Positions 22,035-32,394 of a stretch of DNA of 64,000 nucleotides are shown here, piece after piece. A program made the translations under genes and the position numbers. The stretch comes from Prorocentrum cordatum (taxonomy: Eukaryota; Sar; Dinophyceae; Prorocentrales; Prorocentraceae). Positions within the stretch are counted from its first letter, which is position 1; every line of letters begins with the position of its first letter. Below the pieces are notes generated by a model. That model worked only from the letters and a program-made list of their open reading frames with translations, was not told the DNA's origin and ran no database searches. The stretch spans positions 10,001 to 74,000 of the forward strand of contig CAUYUJ010018552.1 of assembly GCA_963575745.1 (NCBI GenBank), written 5' to 3'.

Positions 22035-22402
22035 CCCCGCGGAGGAGGAGGAGGAGGAGGAGGAGGAGGGGGAGGAGGAGGAGGAGGACCGTCCTGTGGT
22101 GCTGGGTCCTCATTTTGAGGAGACAGCGCCCCGCGTTCTCCTCTCCAACTCTCCCCTGCCTCCTGGAGGCAGGCAGAGAGGGCACGCGCGGCCCCGCGGC
22201 CGCGGTGGGGCCCCGGCGCGCGGGCCGCGGCCGCGGCGGCGCGTGCCCGCGCCGGGCCCCAGGGCGCGGGGGCGCGGCCGCGCCCCCCCCCCCGGACCCA
22301 GCGGCGTGGACGACGGCGACGGCGACGAGGACGACGAGGACGAGGACGAGGACGAGGAGTACGAATACGAGCACGAGTACGACGAGTACCACGACGAATA
22401 CA

Positions 22403-22452
<50 letters not shown>

Positions 22453-22455
22453 ACG
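22035..22455. repeat. Purine and GAC/GAG triplet repeats
   Basis: A GGA tract at about 22,040-22,090 and a GACGAG/GACGAC tract at 22,305-22,455. The acidic Asp/Glu peptide it encodes is most simply explained as repeat translation. Confidence 0.9.
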
Positions 22456-23620
22456 AAGTACTTCCCCAGATCACCTCGCGGCTCTGGAGTCCCGAAGCGG
22501 TGCGGTGACAGACGGTGCGGCTGCCAGCGCGGGGGCTATAGCCCTGCTCCTGCTGCAGGACGTGCGCTGCGCTGGGGGCAGCGTGTTTCCGCACTCGCTG
22601 CGCGGGCGGCGCGGCGCATCGCGCAGCTCCCCAGGGTGCCCGTCGGAGTCGGGCGCCTCTGCGGGGCGCTTACGGCAGCGCTCGTCGCCCGACCCTGCTC
22701 GTCAAGAGGCGGTGGCCTCGAACTCCCCCAAGGCGCCCACCGCACGGTCCGTCGCCGCACGGTCTTGGGGCCCCGGAGGCCCCCGTCGCCCGAGGCGTCC
22801 TCGGAGAGGGGCTGGAGCCCCAAAACCGTGCGGTGGCCCCGAGTCCCCACCGACTCACCGCACGGTGCGGTCACCACTCCGTTCGGGGGCCCCCCAAAGC
22901 CGAGGGCCGCCGCGCGAGCCGGAGATCCAAAGATGGCGAGCGGCGAGAGACGAGCCCTCGGCGGCAACCCACTGGAGCCTCCCACACCATCTTGTCGGCT
23001 CCCGCGTACCGACGCTCGTCGACGCTGGCTTGACGCCAAGTCGACGCCAAGCCGACGCTACATCGGCGCTATCTCATCGACTCCCCAGACTCCTATCGAC
23101 GCTAAAGACAGGATTGCGAGGGTACACCAGGCTCGCATGACTTGCTGCCGAACGAGCCTGGTCGGCTTTTTGTTGTACGTCTTGCGAAGCACAGCGTGCC
23201 ACGGAGTGAGGAGGTACAGGCCTCGCAAAAATAGCGAACACTCATGCCACATTCATCTGTCAACGCCTCCCCCTCCCCCCAATGTTCAAAGTTGGCGGTG
23301 GGACCGCAGTCTCCCCCGCGCGTGCCAACTTTGAGTTTGGGGGGCAGAGGGGGGTGTTTACTAATTGTTTCCCTCTACCGCAGGGCCGTTTTTTGATGGA
23401 CGTCTTGCGAAGCACAGCGTGCCACGGAGCGAGGACGACGGCGGCGGCGGCGACGGCGGCGGGGACGGCGACGTAGACGACGACATCGCCTCGCACGTGA
23501 GGAACAAGGTGGACTTGCTGAGCAGCTGCGTGCCCTCGCCGCTGGCCCGCGCCCACTCGGAGAGCCTGGCCTGGACCTCGGGCGGGCGCCCCGGCGGGCC
23601 GCTCGGCGCGGGCAGGGGCC
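22456..23620. other. Intergenic, repeat fragments
   Basis: Holds the second copy of the GACGC-rich dispersed repeat (23,005-23,130), the foldback 23,275-23,346 with GTTCAAAGTTGGC arms, and a duplicated GTCTTGCGAAGCACAGCGTG block (about 23,178 and 23,402). No gene recognised. Confidence 0.5.
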
Positions 23621-23621
23621 T

Positions 23622-24140
23622 CAGGGAGGAGGAGGATGAGGAAGAGGAGGAGGGGGAGGAGGAGAGGAGGGGGGGAAGAGGAGGAGGAGGAGGAGGAGGA
23701 GGAGGAGAAGGTGGGTGGAGGACTCCGAGCCATGGGCTCACTCATCTTTTGTTGTGCGTTTCACGTCTAGTTCCTTTTCACCTTTACGCTTGCCGCGTAG
23801 AATTTGTTGCACACTGCGCCTGAGTCGGCATTGCAACGCTTCGCAGTTTTCCCACACCACGCAGCAGCCACGAACTTATGCTTGGCCCTCGAAAAAGTGT
23901 GGAGGGAGGGAGGAGGGAGGGAGGGAGGGAGGGAGGGATAGAGGGAGGGAGGGAGGGAGGGAGGGAGGAGGGAGGGGGGGAGGAGAGAGGGAGGGAAGGA
24001 GGGAGGGGAGGGGGGAGGGCGGCCAACTCTGGCGTCCGTGGGTCTCTTTCGAGAGAGAGCGAGAGCGAGAGAGAGAGGGAGGGAGGGAGGGAGGAGGGAG
24101 GGAGAGAGGGAGGGAGGAGGGAGGGAGGAGGGAGGGAAGA
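23622..24140. repeat. (GGA)n and (GGGA)n purine tracts
   Basis: GGA repeats at 23,622-23,712, then GAGGGAGG repeats at 23,900-24,020 and 24,060-24,140 separated by a short unique segment with a GAGAGAGCGAGA run. Confidence 0.95.
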
Positions 24141-24294
24141 GTTTCGAGGTTTCGGTGGCTCCAGCCGCGGGCTGCTACCCAGCGAGTGCGCCTCGCCGGG
24201 AGCGTTCCCTGGGGGTGCCCCGCTCGTCCCGAGCGGCCGCCCGCGAGCCAATCTACGGCCCGAAGACCAGGAGTAAAATGTAGCGGTACCGCTG

Positions 24295-24500
24295 CTAAGA
24301 CGACCTCCTCCTCCGCCTCCTCCTCCTCCTTCTTCTCCTCCTCCTCCTCCTCCTCAGGACAAAATCCAGGATCTCTGAGATCTGGCGGCTCTGGAGGACG
24401 TCTCGGGCGCCGCGGCCTTCTGAGAGCGCTCCGGGACGCTCCGAGAGCATTCTGGAACGCTCTGGAACGGATCTGTCCTCGTCCTAGCCCCGTCTGAGCT
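24295..24500. repeat. (TCC)n and a dispersed repeat
   Basis: TCC repeats at 24,300-24,355. The part 24,372-24,500, with TCTGAGAGCGCTCCGG and GGAACGCTCTGGA blocks, recurs at 37,990-38,122. Confidence 0.65.
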
Positions 24501-24761
24501 ACCCCTGGTCTCGTTTTCGCCTTCTTGGGCCTCATGGAAGGCCCTCGCCGCCACGGCCGGACTCGCCCCGAAGCTCTGGCCGTTCTGGCCTGTGGGGCAA
24601 CGAATGCGGGGGGCTGGCGTAGGGGGAGACGAACGAACGAACGAACTGCCATACGCCGGAGCGCGTGGGCAGAAGACAATGCCAGCCTGATCTCGCCGCT
24701 TTGCGGGAGCGACTGCACGTCGGCTGTCTCACAATGCACAGCGTGCGCGACTGGAAGAGGG

Positions 24762-24810
<49 letters not shown>
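24762..24810. repeat. (CAG)n microsatellite
   Basis: About 15 CAG/AGC units followed by GGAGG. Confidence 0.95.
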
Positions 24811-25079
24811 GGGAGGGAGGAGGACCGAGAAAGGAGGGACGGCGAAGACCTGAAATCGGCGATACATCGCCGATAGATCGGCGATCGGCCCCCGATAGCG
24901 AAGCCGCGCCTTCCTTGGCGGGGTGGGCCTATGGGGCCCCTATCGGCGATGAGCAGACGACTGGGGGTCGATGCAGCCTCCCCCACAGGTCGAGGTGCTA
25001 CGAGCGCCACAGTAAGGAGCGAAGAGGCGCTTCTCCCGCCACGGCAGGCCCGGGCCTTCTATTTCAGCGTCTGGCAATC

Positions 25080-25665
25080 CGATATCCCCCCCCATCGTTG
25101 CCCCCGATCCCCCTGTCGGCGGTGGCCAAACCTCCCTTTAGCAAACCTCCCTTTAGTGAAAACGGCCTGGGACCGAAACCGACGGACCTGGACCCGCAAA
25201 AGTGACGGCCGCGACGCCCTCTCGCGAACCGAAAACGGCCAATTCACTAATCGACGTGTCAGGGTAGGAGGTCTGTCCACCCCCGACCCTGGTGGTCTTC
25301 GGGCCCTAGCTCTGGCCTCCGGCGGCCCTTCGGGGCGATCCGAGCACCCCCGGGAACGCTCTCGGCGAGGCGCGGCCGCCGAAGAGCACGCCGAGGCCCG
25401 AAGCCCGCCGAGGACCTCCGATGGCGCCCGAGGGCCGCGAGCCTCGAACGCCTGGAACACGTGGCGCCTGGTGGCCAGTCCCCCGGGCGAGGCTCGGCGG
25501 CGGACAGACCTCCCTCTCGCGAACCACCCTCTCGCGAAAAAACCGCCGAGGAACGAAACCCGCGGACCTTCGCCCGCAGAAGTGACGGCCGCGGCGCCCT
25601 CTCGCGGACCGAAAATGGCCGACCCGCTAATCGACGCGTCAGGGTAGGAGGCCTATCAACCTCCG
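25080..25665. repeat. Diverged direct repeat, about 390-bp period
   Basis: Shared blocks occur in the same order in two copies: AACCTCCCT, GTGACGGCCGCG-CGCCCTCTCGCG, CGAAAA-GGCC, CTAATCGACG and GTCAGGGTAGGAGG. The copies start near 25,130 and 25,500. Confidence 0.65.
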
Positions 25666-25689
25666 AGAGGTCTGGCCGAGAGGTCTGGG

Positions 25690-26315
25690 GAGGATGAAGG
25701 GGCCCTGGGACACACAAATAAATACACACACATAAAACACAATTCCCCATAGTTTCCAATATGTTATGGGTATCTTGCGGGCAAAACTTCTGTCTATATC
25801 CACTGCACTATGGAGTTTCGGGCTCCCTTCCCAAGAAACCCGAGGCGCACTGGGTATGGATACATTTGCCCCCTAGAGGCTCGATGTTTATCCATATCCA
25901 GCGCGCCTGGGCCTTGTGGCGCCGCTTCCAAAAAAATACAAAAGGCACTGGATATGGGCATAAATCTTGTCCGCATTTCTGTCTCCCCCCCCCCACTTCC
26001 CATATGTTCCCATTTCTTCCTGGGGATCGACGATGAATTGTGGCTGTGTGTTGCTTTCCCTCCCGGGAGGAGCGGCGGCGCTGCTGCCTGGGGTCGCCCC
26101 TGGGAGGCGGGCCCCCTGGCCGTGAGCCGTACTTCAGTCAAAAGCCCTAACAATGAAGGGGCACTGGGACACACAAGTAAACACACACAAATATAAATAT
26201 CCCCCATATTTTCACATATTTTCTGTGTTTTTGTCTTCCCCCCCACTTCCCATAGTTTCCCATATTTTCCTGGGGATCGACGATTAATTGTGTCTGTGTT
26301 TTTTCCCCTCCTGAA
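25690..26315. repeat. Dispersed repeat, CATGGGAAA/ACACACA family, two or more copies
   Basis: Blocks such as ACACACAAATAAATACACAC, CCCCATAGTTTCC and GGGGATCGACGAT occur twice here and again, reversed, at 9,603-9,795. A TGGGTATGGATA / TGGATATGGGCATA pair suggests further internal duplication. Confidence 0.6.
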
Positions 26316-26589
26316 ATACGGACGCGCGGCAAGGACGCAAGACCCTTGAAGCCGGAGGACTTTGGGGCCGGCGGGCGACGAACTCCCCAAGGACGCAAGA
26401 GCAGGGGAGAGCAAGGAAGAGCGAGGGTACCCTGAGCAGAGCCGCGCGTCCTTGTTAAGGTGTTGGACTGCAATCGGGCGGGACAGGGGGGACTGGCGGG
26501 CGAAGGGGGGGTCCAGAGTCCGCCAGCCCCGCCGGCGTGTCTGAGGGCAGCGGGGCCCAGGAGCACACAGATAGACATGGGAGAACTCT

Positions 26590-26695
26590 CTCTCACTCTA
26601 TATACATATATATAGAGTTCGTTTCCCCATATATATACACAAATATATGTGTATACTGTATCTACAGAGTTCTGTCTATAGAAAGTTCGCTTCCC

Positions 26696-26730
<35 letters not shown>
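26590..26730. repeat. AT-rich minisatellite flanking the DIRS-like element
   Basis: Diverged units of the type TATATAGAGTTCGTTTCCCC and TATAGAAAGTTCGCTTCCCC end in a pure (AT)n run at 26,698-26,732. The right flank of the element (34,181-34,222) contains the same ACAGAGTTCTGT and TATAGAAAG blocks. The element therefore lies within what was one AT-rich repeat. Confidence 0.75.
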
Positions 26731-26734
<4 letters not shown>

Positions 26735-26973
26735 TTCTCTCACCTGTTTTTGTGCACTCCGCCAGGGAGCTTGTCAGGCCAGGACCTCTGGGGGCTACTC
26801 AGGGGTCAACCCAGGAGTTGGGAGAGGTCCCGTCCCTTCAGCGGCCTCCAAGGGCCTCCCAACCCGCCTGGCACAGCCGTGGCGCTTAAGCACCCGCGCT
26901 GCGTCCCAGACGCGCTGGGCCCTTGCCCCGCCGGGAGGTTAAACGTCACCAACCCCTGAACCCCCTAGCTCTC
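26731..26973 (-). repeat. Split direct repeat B2 (outer 3' end of the DIRS-like element)
   Basis: Matches B1 over its full length with one missing base (GGCCTCC against GGCCATCC). Its outer end ATGCTTCTCTC abuts the (AT)n tract. Confidence 0.92.
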
Positions 26974-27052
26974 GTCCTGGCAAAAACTCGCGCGGAGGCA
27001 GGCACGGCCACGCGCGAGACGGTAGCAATGCTGCCCCCTGTCTGTGGGTGGG

Positions 27053-27152
27053 CCAACACAGCTACGGAAGATGGATGAAACTCACGTTATCCATCAACGG
27101 CGTCGCGCACGCTCAGGTGGACTCCGCATAGGTTTCCTTGGAAGGTTCATAT
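27053..27152 (-). repeat. Split direct repeat A2 (internal)
   Basis: Matches A1 at 34,080-34,180 with one missing base (CTCACGTT against CTCACCGTT). It abuts B1 without a gap. A unique segment of 79 bp (26,974-27,052) separates it from B2. Confidence 0.92.
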
Positions 27153-27396
27153 ATGCTTCTCTCACCTGTTTTTGTGCACTCCGCCAGGGAGCTTGTCAGG
27201 CCAGGACCTCTGGGGGCTACTCAGGGGTCAACCCAGGAGTTGGGAGAGGTCCCGTCCCTTCAGCGGCCATCCAAGGGCCTCCCAACCCGCCTGGCACAGC
27301 CGTGGCGCTTAAGCACCCGCGCTGCGTCCCAGACGCGCTGGGCCCTTGCCCCGCCGGGAGGTTAAACGTCACCAACCCCTGAACCCCCTAGCTCTC
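27153..27396 (-). repeat. Split direct repeat B1 (internal)
   Basis: 244 bp, from ATGCTTCTCTC to CCTAGCTCTC on the plus strand. Weaker similarity to B2 may continue a little further inwards (CCCTGGCAAAA). Confidence 0.92.
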
Positions 27397-27531
27397 TCCA
27401 CGGTCCCTACCCTGGCAAAAGCCGCTCCCTCTTGCTCTTACTTATGCCCTCCACCTGGTTGTAATGAAATGAGGGAAGAAAGGTGGAGGATGGGCGGGAC
27501 AGACAGACAGGCAGTACAAAGCAAGAACAGT

Positions 27532-27877
27532 TCATCTCGCTTCTGCTCGCAGGCGGGACGCGAGCAGGCCGCAGCGCCTCCGCTGCGTGGGCGAGAGATT
27601 TAATTGAGTGGCCTCGGCGACGGCATCCTGGACATACAAGCGGGCCGTGCGCGCCGAGGCCCATCTGCCTCGGAGCAGCGTCTGCTCTATGGAGCCGTGG
27701 CTGCGGAAGTCGGCGGAGGCGCCGCCCCGACGCCAGCTGTAAAGAGTGAGCTTGGCATCTTGCAGCTCCAGCAGCTCACGCACGCGGCCGAAAGTGCTCA
27801 TGAAGCTGCTTGGCTCCATCCTGAGGCACAAGTCCTGTCCGCGCGCCTGAGCTTTGCTCTGGCAAGGAGGGCGACCG
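27532..27877 (-). pseudogene. Tyrosine recombinase, C-terminal part (frame-shifted)
   Basis: This is the continuation of the recombinase in another frame after the stop at 27,878. It reads MEPSSFMSTFGRVREL, then LYSWRRGGAS, LLRGRW and ARLYVQDA. In DIRS-type tyrosine recombinases the second conserved box is usually HxxR (here the His position appears to be Tyr, with Arg kept), and the nucleophile is the Tyr of the last box. The first catalytic Arg lies in the preceding ORF, so the enzyme is split by one or two frameshifts. The ORF ends at 27,532, leaving about 135 bp before B1. Confidence 0.8.
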
Positions 27878-30800
27878 CTACACCGCTCGCACGAGCATGA
27901 ACTCTCGGGCACCAGGCTGATGCTGGCTTTTGGTGTTGCGCAGCTGCAGCACGGCCATATGGCGGACTGGATACAGCTGTACATCAGACCACACGAGCGA
28001 GGTAATCTCACCCGTCCGGAGGAAAGCGTCGTAGCCTGCTGCCAGCATTGCCGCAGCGCCAAGCTGGCCCACGGCCGCGAATGCACCTGCGAACGCTGCC
28101 GCGATCAGCGGACCGATCGGCAGCGCATGCTCAGCTGGCTCCAGGCGTTGCCACGTCTTGGCCAAGCGTCCGCTGTCTCGCAGGTGCCCTCGCACGGGCG
28201 TGAAAGCGTGCGTGATGCCTGCAAGAGCATTATTAACTTCAAACAAAGATCTTCCGCTCAGCCAACGGCTCTCGACGAAGGCGGCCACGCCAGCGTCGAC
28301 CTGAGCGGGCGTCTGCGGCTGCCGGTGCTCCTGAATCCAGAAATCAACGACCTCATCGACCGCCACACGGTACTGCTGCAGGGTGAGCGGCGTGACCATC
28401 GCCTCCCTCAGCGGTTGGGACCTCGCTGCAGCACGTCGCGCCATCGCCTGGGCCGTGACCCGGCTCACCTTTGCTGCTGCTTGCGCTGCGCGCTTGCCGG
28501 GGGCGGCTCTCCTGGCTCTCGCCGGCGGCAGCACTGGGAGCGTGGCAGCGGCGGCCGAAGCTCCAGCGGGACGGCGTGTCGGCGGGCATGTCGTCGGTGT
28601 CGCAGTACCCGCACAGCGGGTACCCTGCTGCGCGAGGAGCAGGGAGTTGAGCTGGCGGAGCGCGGGCTGCAAAGCCCTCGCGCTCGATCTGCCCTTGGTG
28701 CTGACTGCCGCGATCGCTCGGGCATCCAGAATGTGCAGGTAGCGGCAGCGGTGGTTCTCAACTGCTCGGCACCTCCAGCGCGCTCCAGCCACCGCAGCCT
28801 CCAGCTCCAGCGCCGAGATGTGCCCGGGCCGCTGCCAGCGAAAGCCTTTGGCGATCCGCCAGGCCCAGAGGTGCGCACGGAGCGCTGCCCGCGGCCACGC
28901 GCGGGCGCGGTAGGGCGCCCCGGTGTCAAGCCCGACGTCCGTGCCCCCGCGGTCCGCGACCCTCAGGAACTCTACAATCAGGCTGCGTTCCAACTGCGGG
29001 TCGCGATGGCCTGGCTGCTGGAAATCGGGGACCACGTTCCAGTTCGCCTCAGGCACGGGCAGCCGGCCCCGCTGACGCCTCACGTCCCAGATGAGGCTGC
29101 CGTCCCCGGAGTTGTTGACCTGGTAGCGGTAGCTGTCGGCAGCCCAGCCCTCTGCGACCAGCTCCGAGGCGCGGTCGAGGCCCACGGGCCGGAACGGCGG
29201 GTGGCGTCGCGGGATCGGCCTCGTGAAACACGGGAGGCCCGCCTCAGGGTCCAGCGTCGACCAGCCCTCCAAGAGCGAGGCACTCAGTGGGAGCCTCTCC
29301 ACCACAAGCGAGACCTTGAAGTACGCGGCCTCACCCACACCCTTGGTCCCGACGGTGGCGTCGGACGCCAAGAACGCCGTGACGGGCCACGAGCACCAGT
29401 ACAGTCGGGGCCGCCTAACGTGAGTGTGACCCCTGGCATCGAGGAACACGGGCGTGACTCCCAGCGCCCTGGTGATCTCCGCCCTCGACTCCAGGGTCAT
29501 GCTGAACACATTCTCGACGAACCACATGGTGCGCTTAGGAAAGGCAACCTCCGCTGCCTGGATCAGCTCGGGGACCCGGAAGAAGAGCTTCGACCTCGAC
29601 CCCTCTAGGTCGGTCCCCACGACATTGATGCTTGCAAGATCTTGACACGGGCTTCCCGCGGTCAAGACGACCCAGTCGGTGTCCCGCGCATAACCCTTCA
29701 GCATCTCAGTGAACCGCACCGTGTCGACGGCCTCGATGTTGCCAAGCTCGATCACGCCCGCCCAGCGGCGACGCACCAGTCGCCGGGCAGCGGGCTCAAC
29801 CTCGCAGCTGACGTGGGCGATCACGTCGATCGGGAGTCTGGAGGCCGCCACCGCGGCCCCAGCAGCGCCTGCGAAGAGCTCGATGAGAACTATGCGAGGG
29901 CGCCACCGCACACCGCGCACAGGAGCCGCAACTGCACAAGGCCGCAAAGTCACTGCTGAAGCTCCCCCCCTCGCGCAGGCAACGCCCTGCGCCGAGACCC
30001 CAGCCGTGTGGCAGATGCCCCCAGCGCGCTCACTGGCATCGGTCGCGATGACGCAAGTGTCGATCTTTGCGCGCAGGTCGGTGTATGCCAGCGGCAGCGC
30101 CATCGCGAAGCCCAAGAGCTCGTCGCACATGCCAAGGGGAACAGCCTGCGGTCGCGTCCAGCGCCCAGCAGCCCACGCGCTGTTGAGGAACCCCATGAAA
30201 GGCCTCCTGAACTCCGCTGCCCTGACGCACCTGCCCAGGATCATGAGCATGCCCTGCGACGAGAGGCCCTGTCTGCCCAAGCCCCACAGGATGAACGCCC
30301 GCGGCTGCTGCAGCTTCTCGGTCGTGACTCCGACCCGGCCGACGGCCCCGTCAAGACCCGCGCCCATCCGCTCCAGGACCAGCGCGCGGTGCTTGGCCTT
30401 GCCGGGGGCGACGCTGATCCCCGAGCGGCCGTAGGCGGCCCTCTGCTCCTCCTGGGCGCAGCTCATCGTGCCGAGGAGCTCCGCGACCATCGCGTTGGGC
30501 ACCACCTCGCCATGGTCCCAGTCGTCGATGTAGTACTGGATCCACTGCTGCTCGAGCTCCTTCGACTCGAACGGAAGTGGGCGCTCCTTGCGCCACTCGA
30601 GATGCGCGGGATACCCCGCAGCGAGGGGGCGAGAGCCGAACCCGAGGCGCCTGTGGCAGTGCTGAAGCACCGTGACCGCGTAGATCCAGCCCATCGGGAT
30701 GACGCGCAGCGCGAAGTGTGTCTCCCCTGGACCCGGCACACCGATGACCTCGATCGGGATCGCCTCCGCGAGGGCCATGTATGGCTGCAAGGCCTCGGGC

Positions 30801-31813
30801 AGCCCGTAGCAGTAGAAAGCGGAGGCCTGGTCATCTGAGGACCAGAGCAGCATGTGGCCCTCTGGGAGCGGGATGGCGACCCACGAGGGCGATGCACTTA
30901 GGGTCCCAATGTCGTCCCTCATGATGTGCTGGTAGCTGTTGGCCGGGACCATGTTGATGATCAGGCGCTGGACGCACGCCTGGCCAGGTGACGGAGTGCC
31001 GCCCTTGGCGACCCCGAACGCCCCAGCGAGCACCTTGCGGTTCCCGACCTTGAAGATGCGGTCGTCGGCGATCGGCGCAGCCAGCCCCCGCTCGACGAGC
31101 TTGGCCCCGATACGGTTCCACTCCTGCTTGGACGTGGCCTGGATCGCCGCCCGCGGGACCTCAGGAGGCCACTCATCCCGAGGGAGCAAAGCCAGCGTGG
31201 GGTCGGCAAGCCAGGCGCCCACCTGAGCGTCCGCGATGTCGACTGCCTTGACCGATGCGGTGACGCCCTGCGCGGGGAGGCCTGGCATGATGCCTGCAAG
31301 CGAGAGCGCCAGGGCGCGGGGCGTCTCCTCGCCCCCGTAGGAGACGGTCTTCGACGCGATGACCTGGTCCCAGTCTGGGAGCTCGAACGCTGCGGCGGCA
31401 TCCTGAACGAAATACTCACAGGCCTCCTGCACAATGCCGAGCGCACTGGTCTGTCTTGCTGTGGGCCGCCTCGCGGCGACGGTTGGACAACGCATGTGCC
31501 CCGTGTACTGGTAGTTCAGGCTGAAGACCACGAGCTGGGCCCACCCCTGCGCCGTGGCGGCGTCCACCTCGCAGGTCTCCGGCAGCTGCTGGTGCAAGTG
31601 CCCGGCGGCACGGCACCTCTCGAAGAGTGGGGCGTCGGGCAACGGTAACGGCAACACCTCGCGCAGCCGCGCGAAGCTGGCCGCGGGGTCTGGCGAAGTG
31701 CACATCTTACTAACGTACCGCCCGATCGCTCCTGGCGAACCGTGCACCGCCTCGTGGACCGCGAGGGCGAGCCTGAACTTGGAGCTGACACCTGTGCTCA
31801 CCTCGGCTAGCAT
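27878..31813 (-). CDS. Retroelement polyprotein: RT, RNase H, C5 DNA methyltransferase, YR N-terminal part
   Basis: Residues are counted from the Met at 31,813; the frame is open further upstream but looks non-coding there. Reverse transcriptase: SSDDQASAFYC (motif A, Asp 327/328), FALRVIPMGW (motif B region) and YIDD at 428-431 (motif C). RNase H begins with VIATDAS (Asp 592), but its second acidic residue appears only at about 1003 (HISALELEA) and its third at Asp 1030 (HILDARAI). Between them sits a complete-looking C5 methyltransferase (645 to about 920). The tyrosine recombinase starts near 1150 with a helical N-terminal domain and carries the first catalytic Arg at 1266 (FLRTGEITSLVW). 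The frame stops with TAG at 27,878, before the catalytic Tyr. It would act in the nucleus on the element's own RNA and cDNA. Confidence 0.88.
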   Translation of the reverse strand: MLAEVSTGVSSKFRLALAVHEAVHGSPGAIGRYVSKMCTSPDPAASFARLREVLPLPLPDAPLFERCRAAGHLHQQLPETCEVDAATAQGWAQLVVFSLNYQYTGHMRCPTVAARRPTARQTSALGIVQEACEYFVQDAAAAFELPDWDQVIASKTVSYGGEETPRALALSLAGIMPGLPAQGVTASVKAVDIADAQVGAWLADPTLALLPRDEWPPEVPRAAIQATSKQEWNRIGAKLVERGLAAPIADDRIFKVGNRKVLAGAFGVAKGGTPSPGQACVQRLIINMVPANSYQHIMRDDIGTLSASPSWVAIPLPEGHMLLWSSDDQASAFYCYGLPEALQPYMALAEAIPIEVIGVPGPGETHFALRVIPMGWIYAVTVLQHCHRRLGFGSRPLAAGYPAHLEWRKERPLPFESKELEQQWIQYYIDDWDHGEVVPNAMVAELLGTMSCAQEEQRAAYGRSGISVAPGKAKHRALVLERMGAGLDGAVGRVGVTTEKLQQPRAFILWGLGRQGLSSQGMLMILGRCVRAAEFRRPFMGFLNSAWAAGRWTRPQAVPLGMCDELLGFAMALPLAYTDLRAKIDTCVIATDASERAGGICHTAGVSAQGVACARGGASAVTLRPCAVAAPVRGVRWRPRIVLIELFAGAAGAAVAASRLPIDVIAHVSCEVEPAARRLVRRRWAGVIELGNIEAVDTVRFTEMLKGYARDTDWVVLTAGSPCQDLASINVVGTDLEGSRSKLFFRVPELIQAAEVAFPKRTMWFVENVFSMTLESRAEITRALGVTPVFLDARGHTHVRRPRLYWCSWPVTAFLASDATVGTKGVGEAAYFKVSLVVERLPLSASLLEGWSTLDPEAGLPCFTRPIPRRHPPFRPVGLDRASELVAEGWAADSYRYQVNNSGDGSLIWDVRRQRGRLPVPEANWNVVPDFQQPGHRDPQLERSLIVEFLRVADRGGTDVGLDTGAPYRARAWPRAALRAHLWAWRIAKGFRWQRPGHISALELEAAVAGARWRCRAVENHRCRYLHILDARAIAAVSTKGRSSARALQPALRQLNSLLLAQQGTRCAGTATPTTCPPTRRPAGASAAAATLPVLPPARARRAAPGKRAAQAAAKVSRVTAQAMARRAAARSQPLREAMVTPLTLQQYRVAVDEVVDFWIQEHRQPQTPAQVDAGVAAFVESRWLSGRSLFEVNNALAGITHAFTPVRGHLRDSGRLAKTWQRLEPAEHALPIGPLIAAAFAGAFAAVGQLGAAAMLAAGYDAFLRTGEITSLVWSDVQLYPVRHMAVLQLRNTKSQHQPGAREFMLVRAV
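29047..29905 (-). other. Cytosine-5 DNA methyltransferase domain inside the polyprotein
   Basis: Shows the ordered motifs of C5 methyltransferases: motif I IELFAGAAG (starting at residue 645 of the ORF from 31,813), motif IV GSPCQDLA with the catalytic Cys 723, motif VI FVENV with Glu 767, and motif VIII RRPRLYW around 801. A DNMT3-like C-terminal stretch with SYRYQ and RLPVPE follows. All catalytic residues are present. Capture of such domains by retrotransposons has been described in dinoflagellates and charophyte algae. Their proposed role is CG methylation of new element copies. That role is inferred here from family knowledge, not seen. Confidence 0.88.
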
Positions 31814-31917
31814 CTGGCGCCACCGCCGAGCCCGCGAGCTGCCGCGTAGCTGCCGCTCAGGCGGGCGGAGGGCAGGCGGGGGCGTGCGCGAGGCCGCGGC
31901 CTCCGCAGCGTCGGCCC

Positions 31918-32370
31918 TCACGCCCGAACCCAGGCTGTCCTGCGAGCAGTGCTCGTGCCGCGGCTCTTCCCCGTCTTGCCATTGCCGCGGCTCTTGGCAG
32001 CCAGCGGCCTCTCGATGCGCGCCTTCCACGCTGCCTGGGTCTCGCCCTCGCGCCTTGGGTGGGCCGCCTTGTGCTGCGCGAAGCTCCGGCCTGCAGCCGC
32101 GTCCGCTGGTGGCACGCGGGCGGCGGCTGCTGCGTCGAGGTCCCCCTCGGAGTCGCTCAGGAGCTGGACCGACCGCGAGGGACTGCGGCTGGTCCTCCGC
32201 GCTGCTGGCGGCTTCTTCCCGGCGGGGGGAGCTGCGGGACCGTCGCCTGGGTCTCGTCCGGCAAGGATCCTCATCGCCTCGGGCGATCCTGAGACTGGCG
32301 CCCCGGGAACAGGGGGCGGGGGGCGCGCCTCCGCGCGCCCATGGCTTGCAGGTGCCGTCCCCCCCTGCAA
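31918..32370 (-). pseudogene. Linker ORF between gag-like ORF1 and pol of the DIRS-like element
   Basis: An open frame in the same phase as ORF1, just after the ORF1 TAG at 32,395. Its composition is natural for a charged linker (SRSPSRSVQLLSDSEGDLD, WKARIERPLAAKSRGNGKT). It ends at 31,918, exactly where the pol frame begins to look coding (ADAAEAAASRT). I read it as the N-terminal part of the pol protein, separated by a one-base frameshift. It has no recognisable domain. Confidence 0.6.
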
Positions 32371-32394
32371 CGGAGACGGCTCCCGGCCGAACCC

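Noticed and set aside
22305-22455. Acidic Asp/Glu-rich protein tail
   Set aside because: A GAC/GAG triplet repeat explains it, and the flanking frame has no domain.
27854-29608. Plus-strand 584-residue frame across the recombinase and methyltransferase region
   Set aside because: It is the antisense of a coding region with clear RT, DNMT and YR motifs, and shows no motif of its own.
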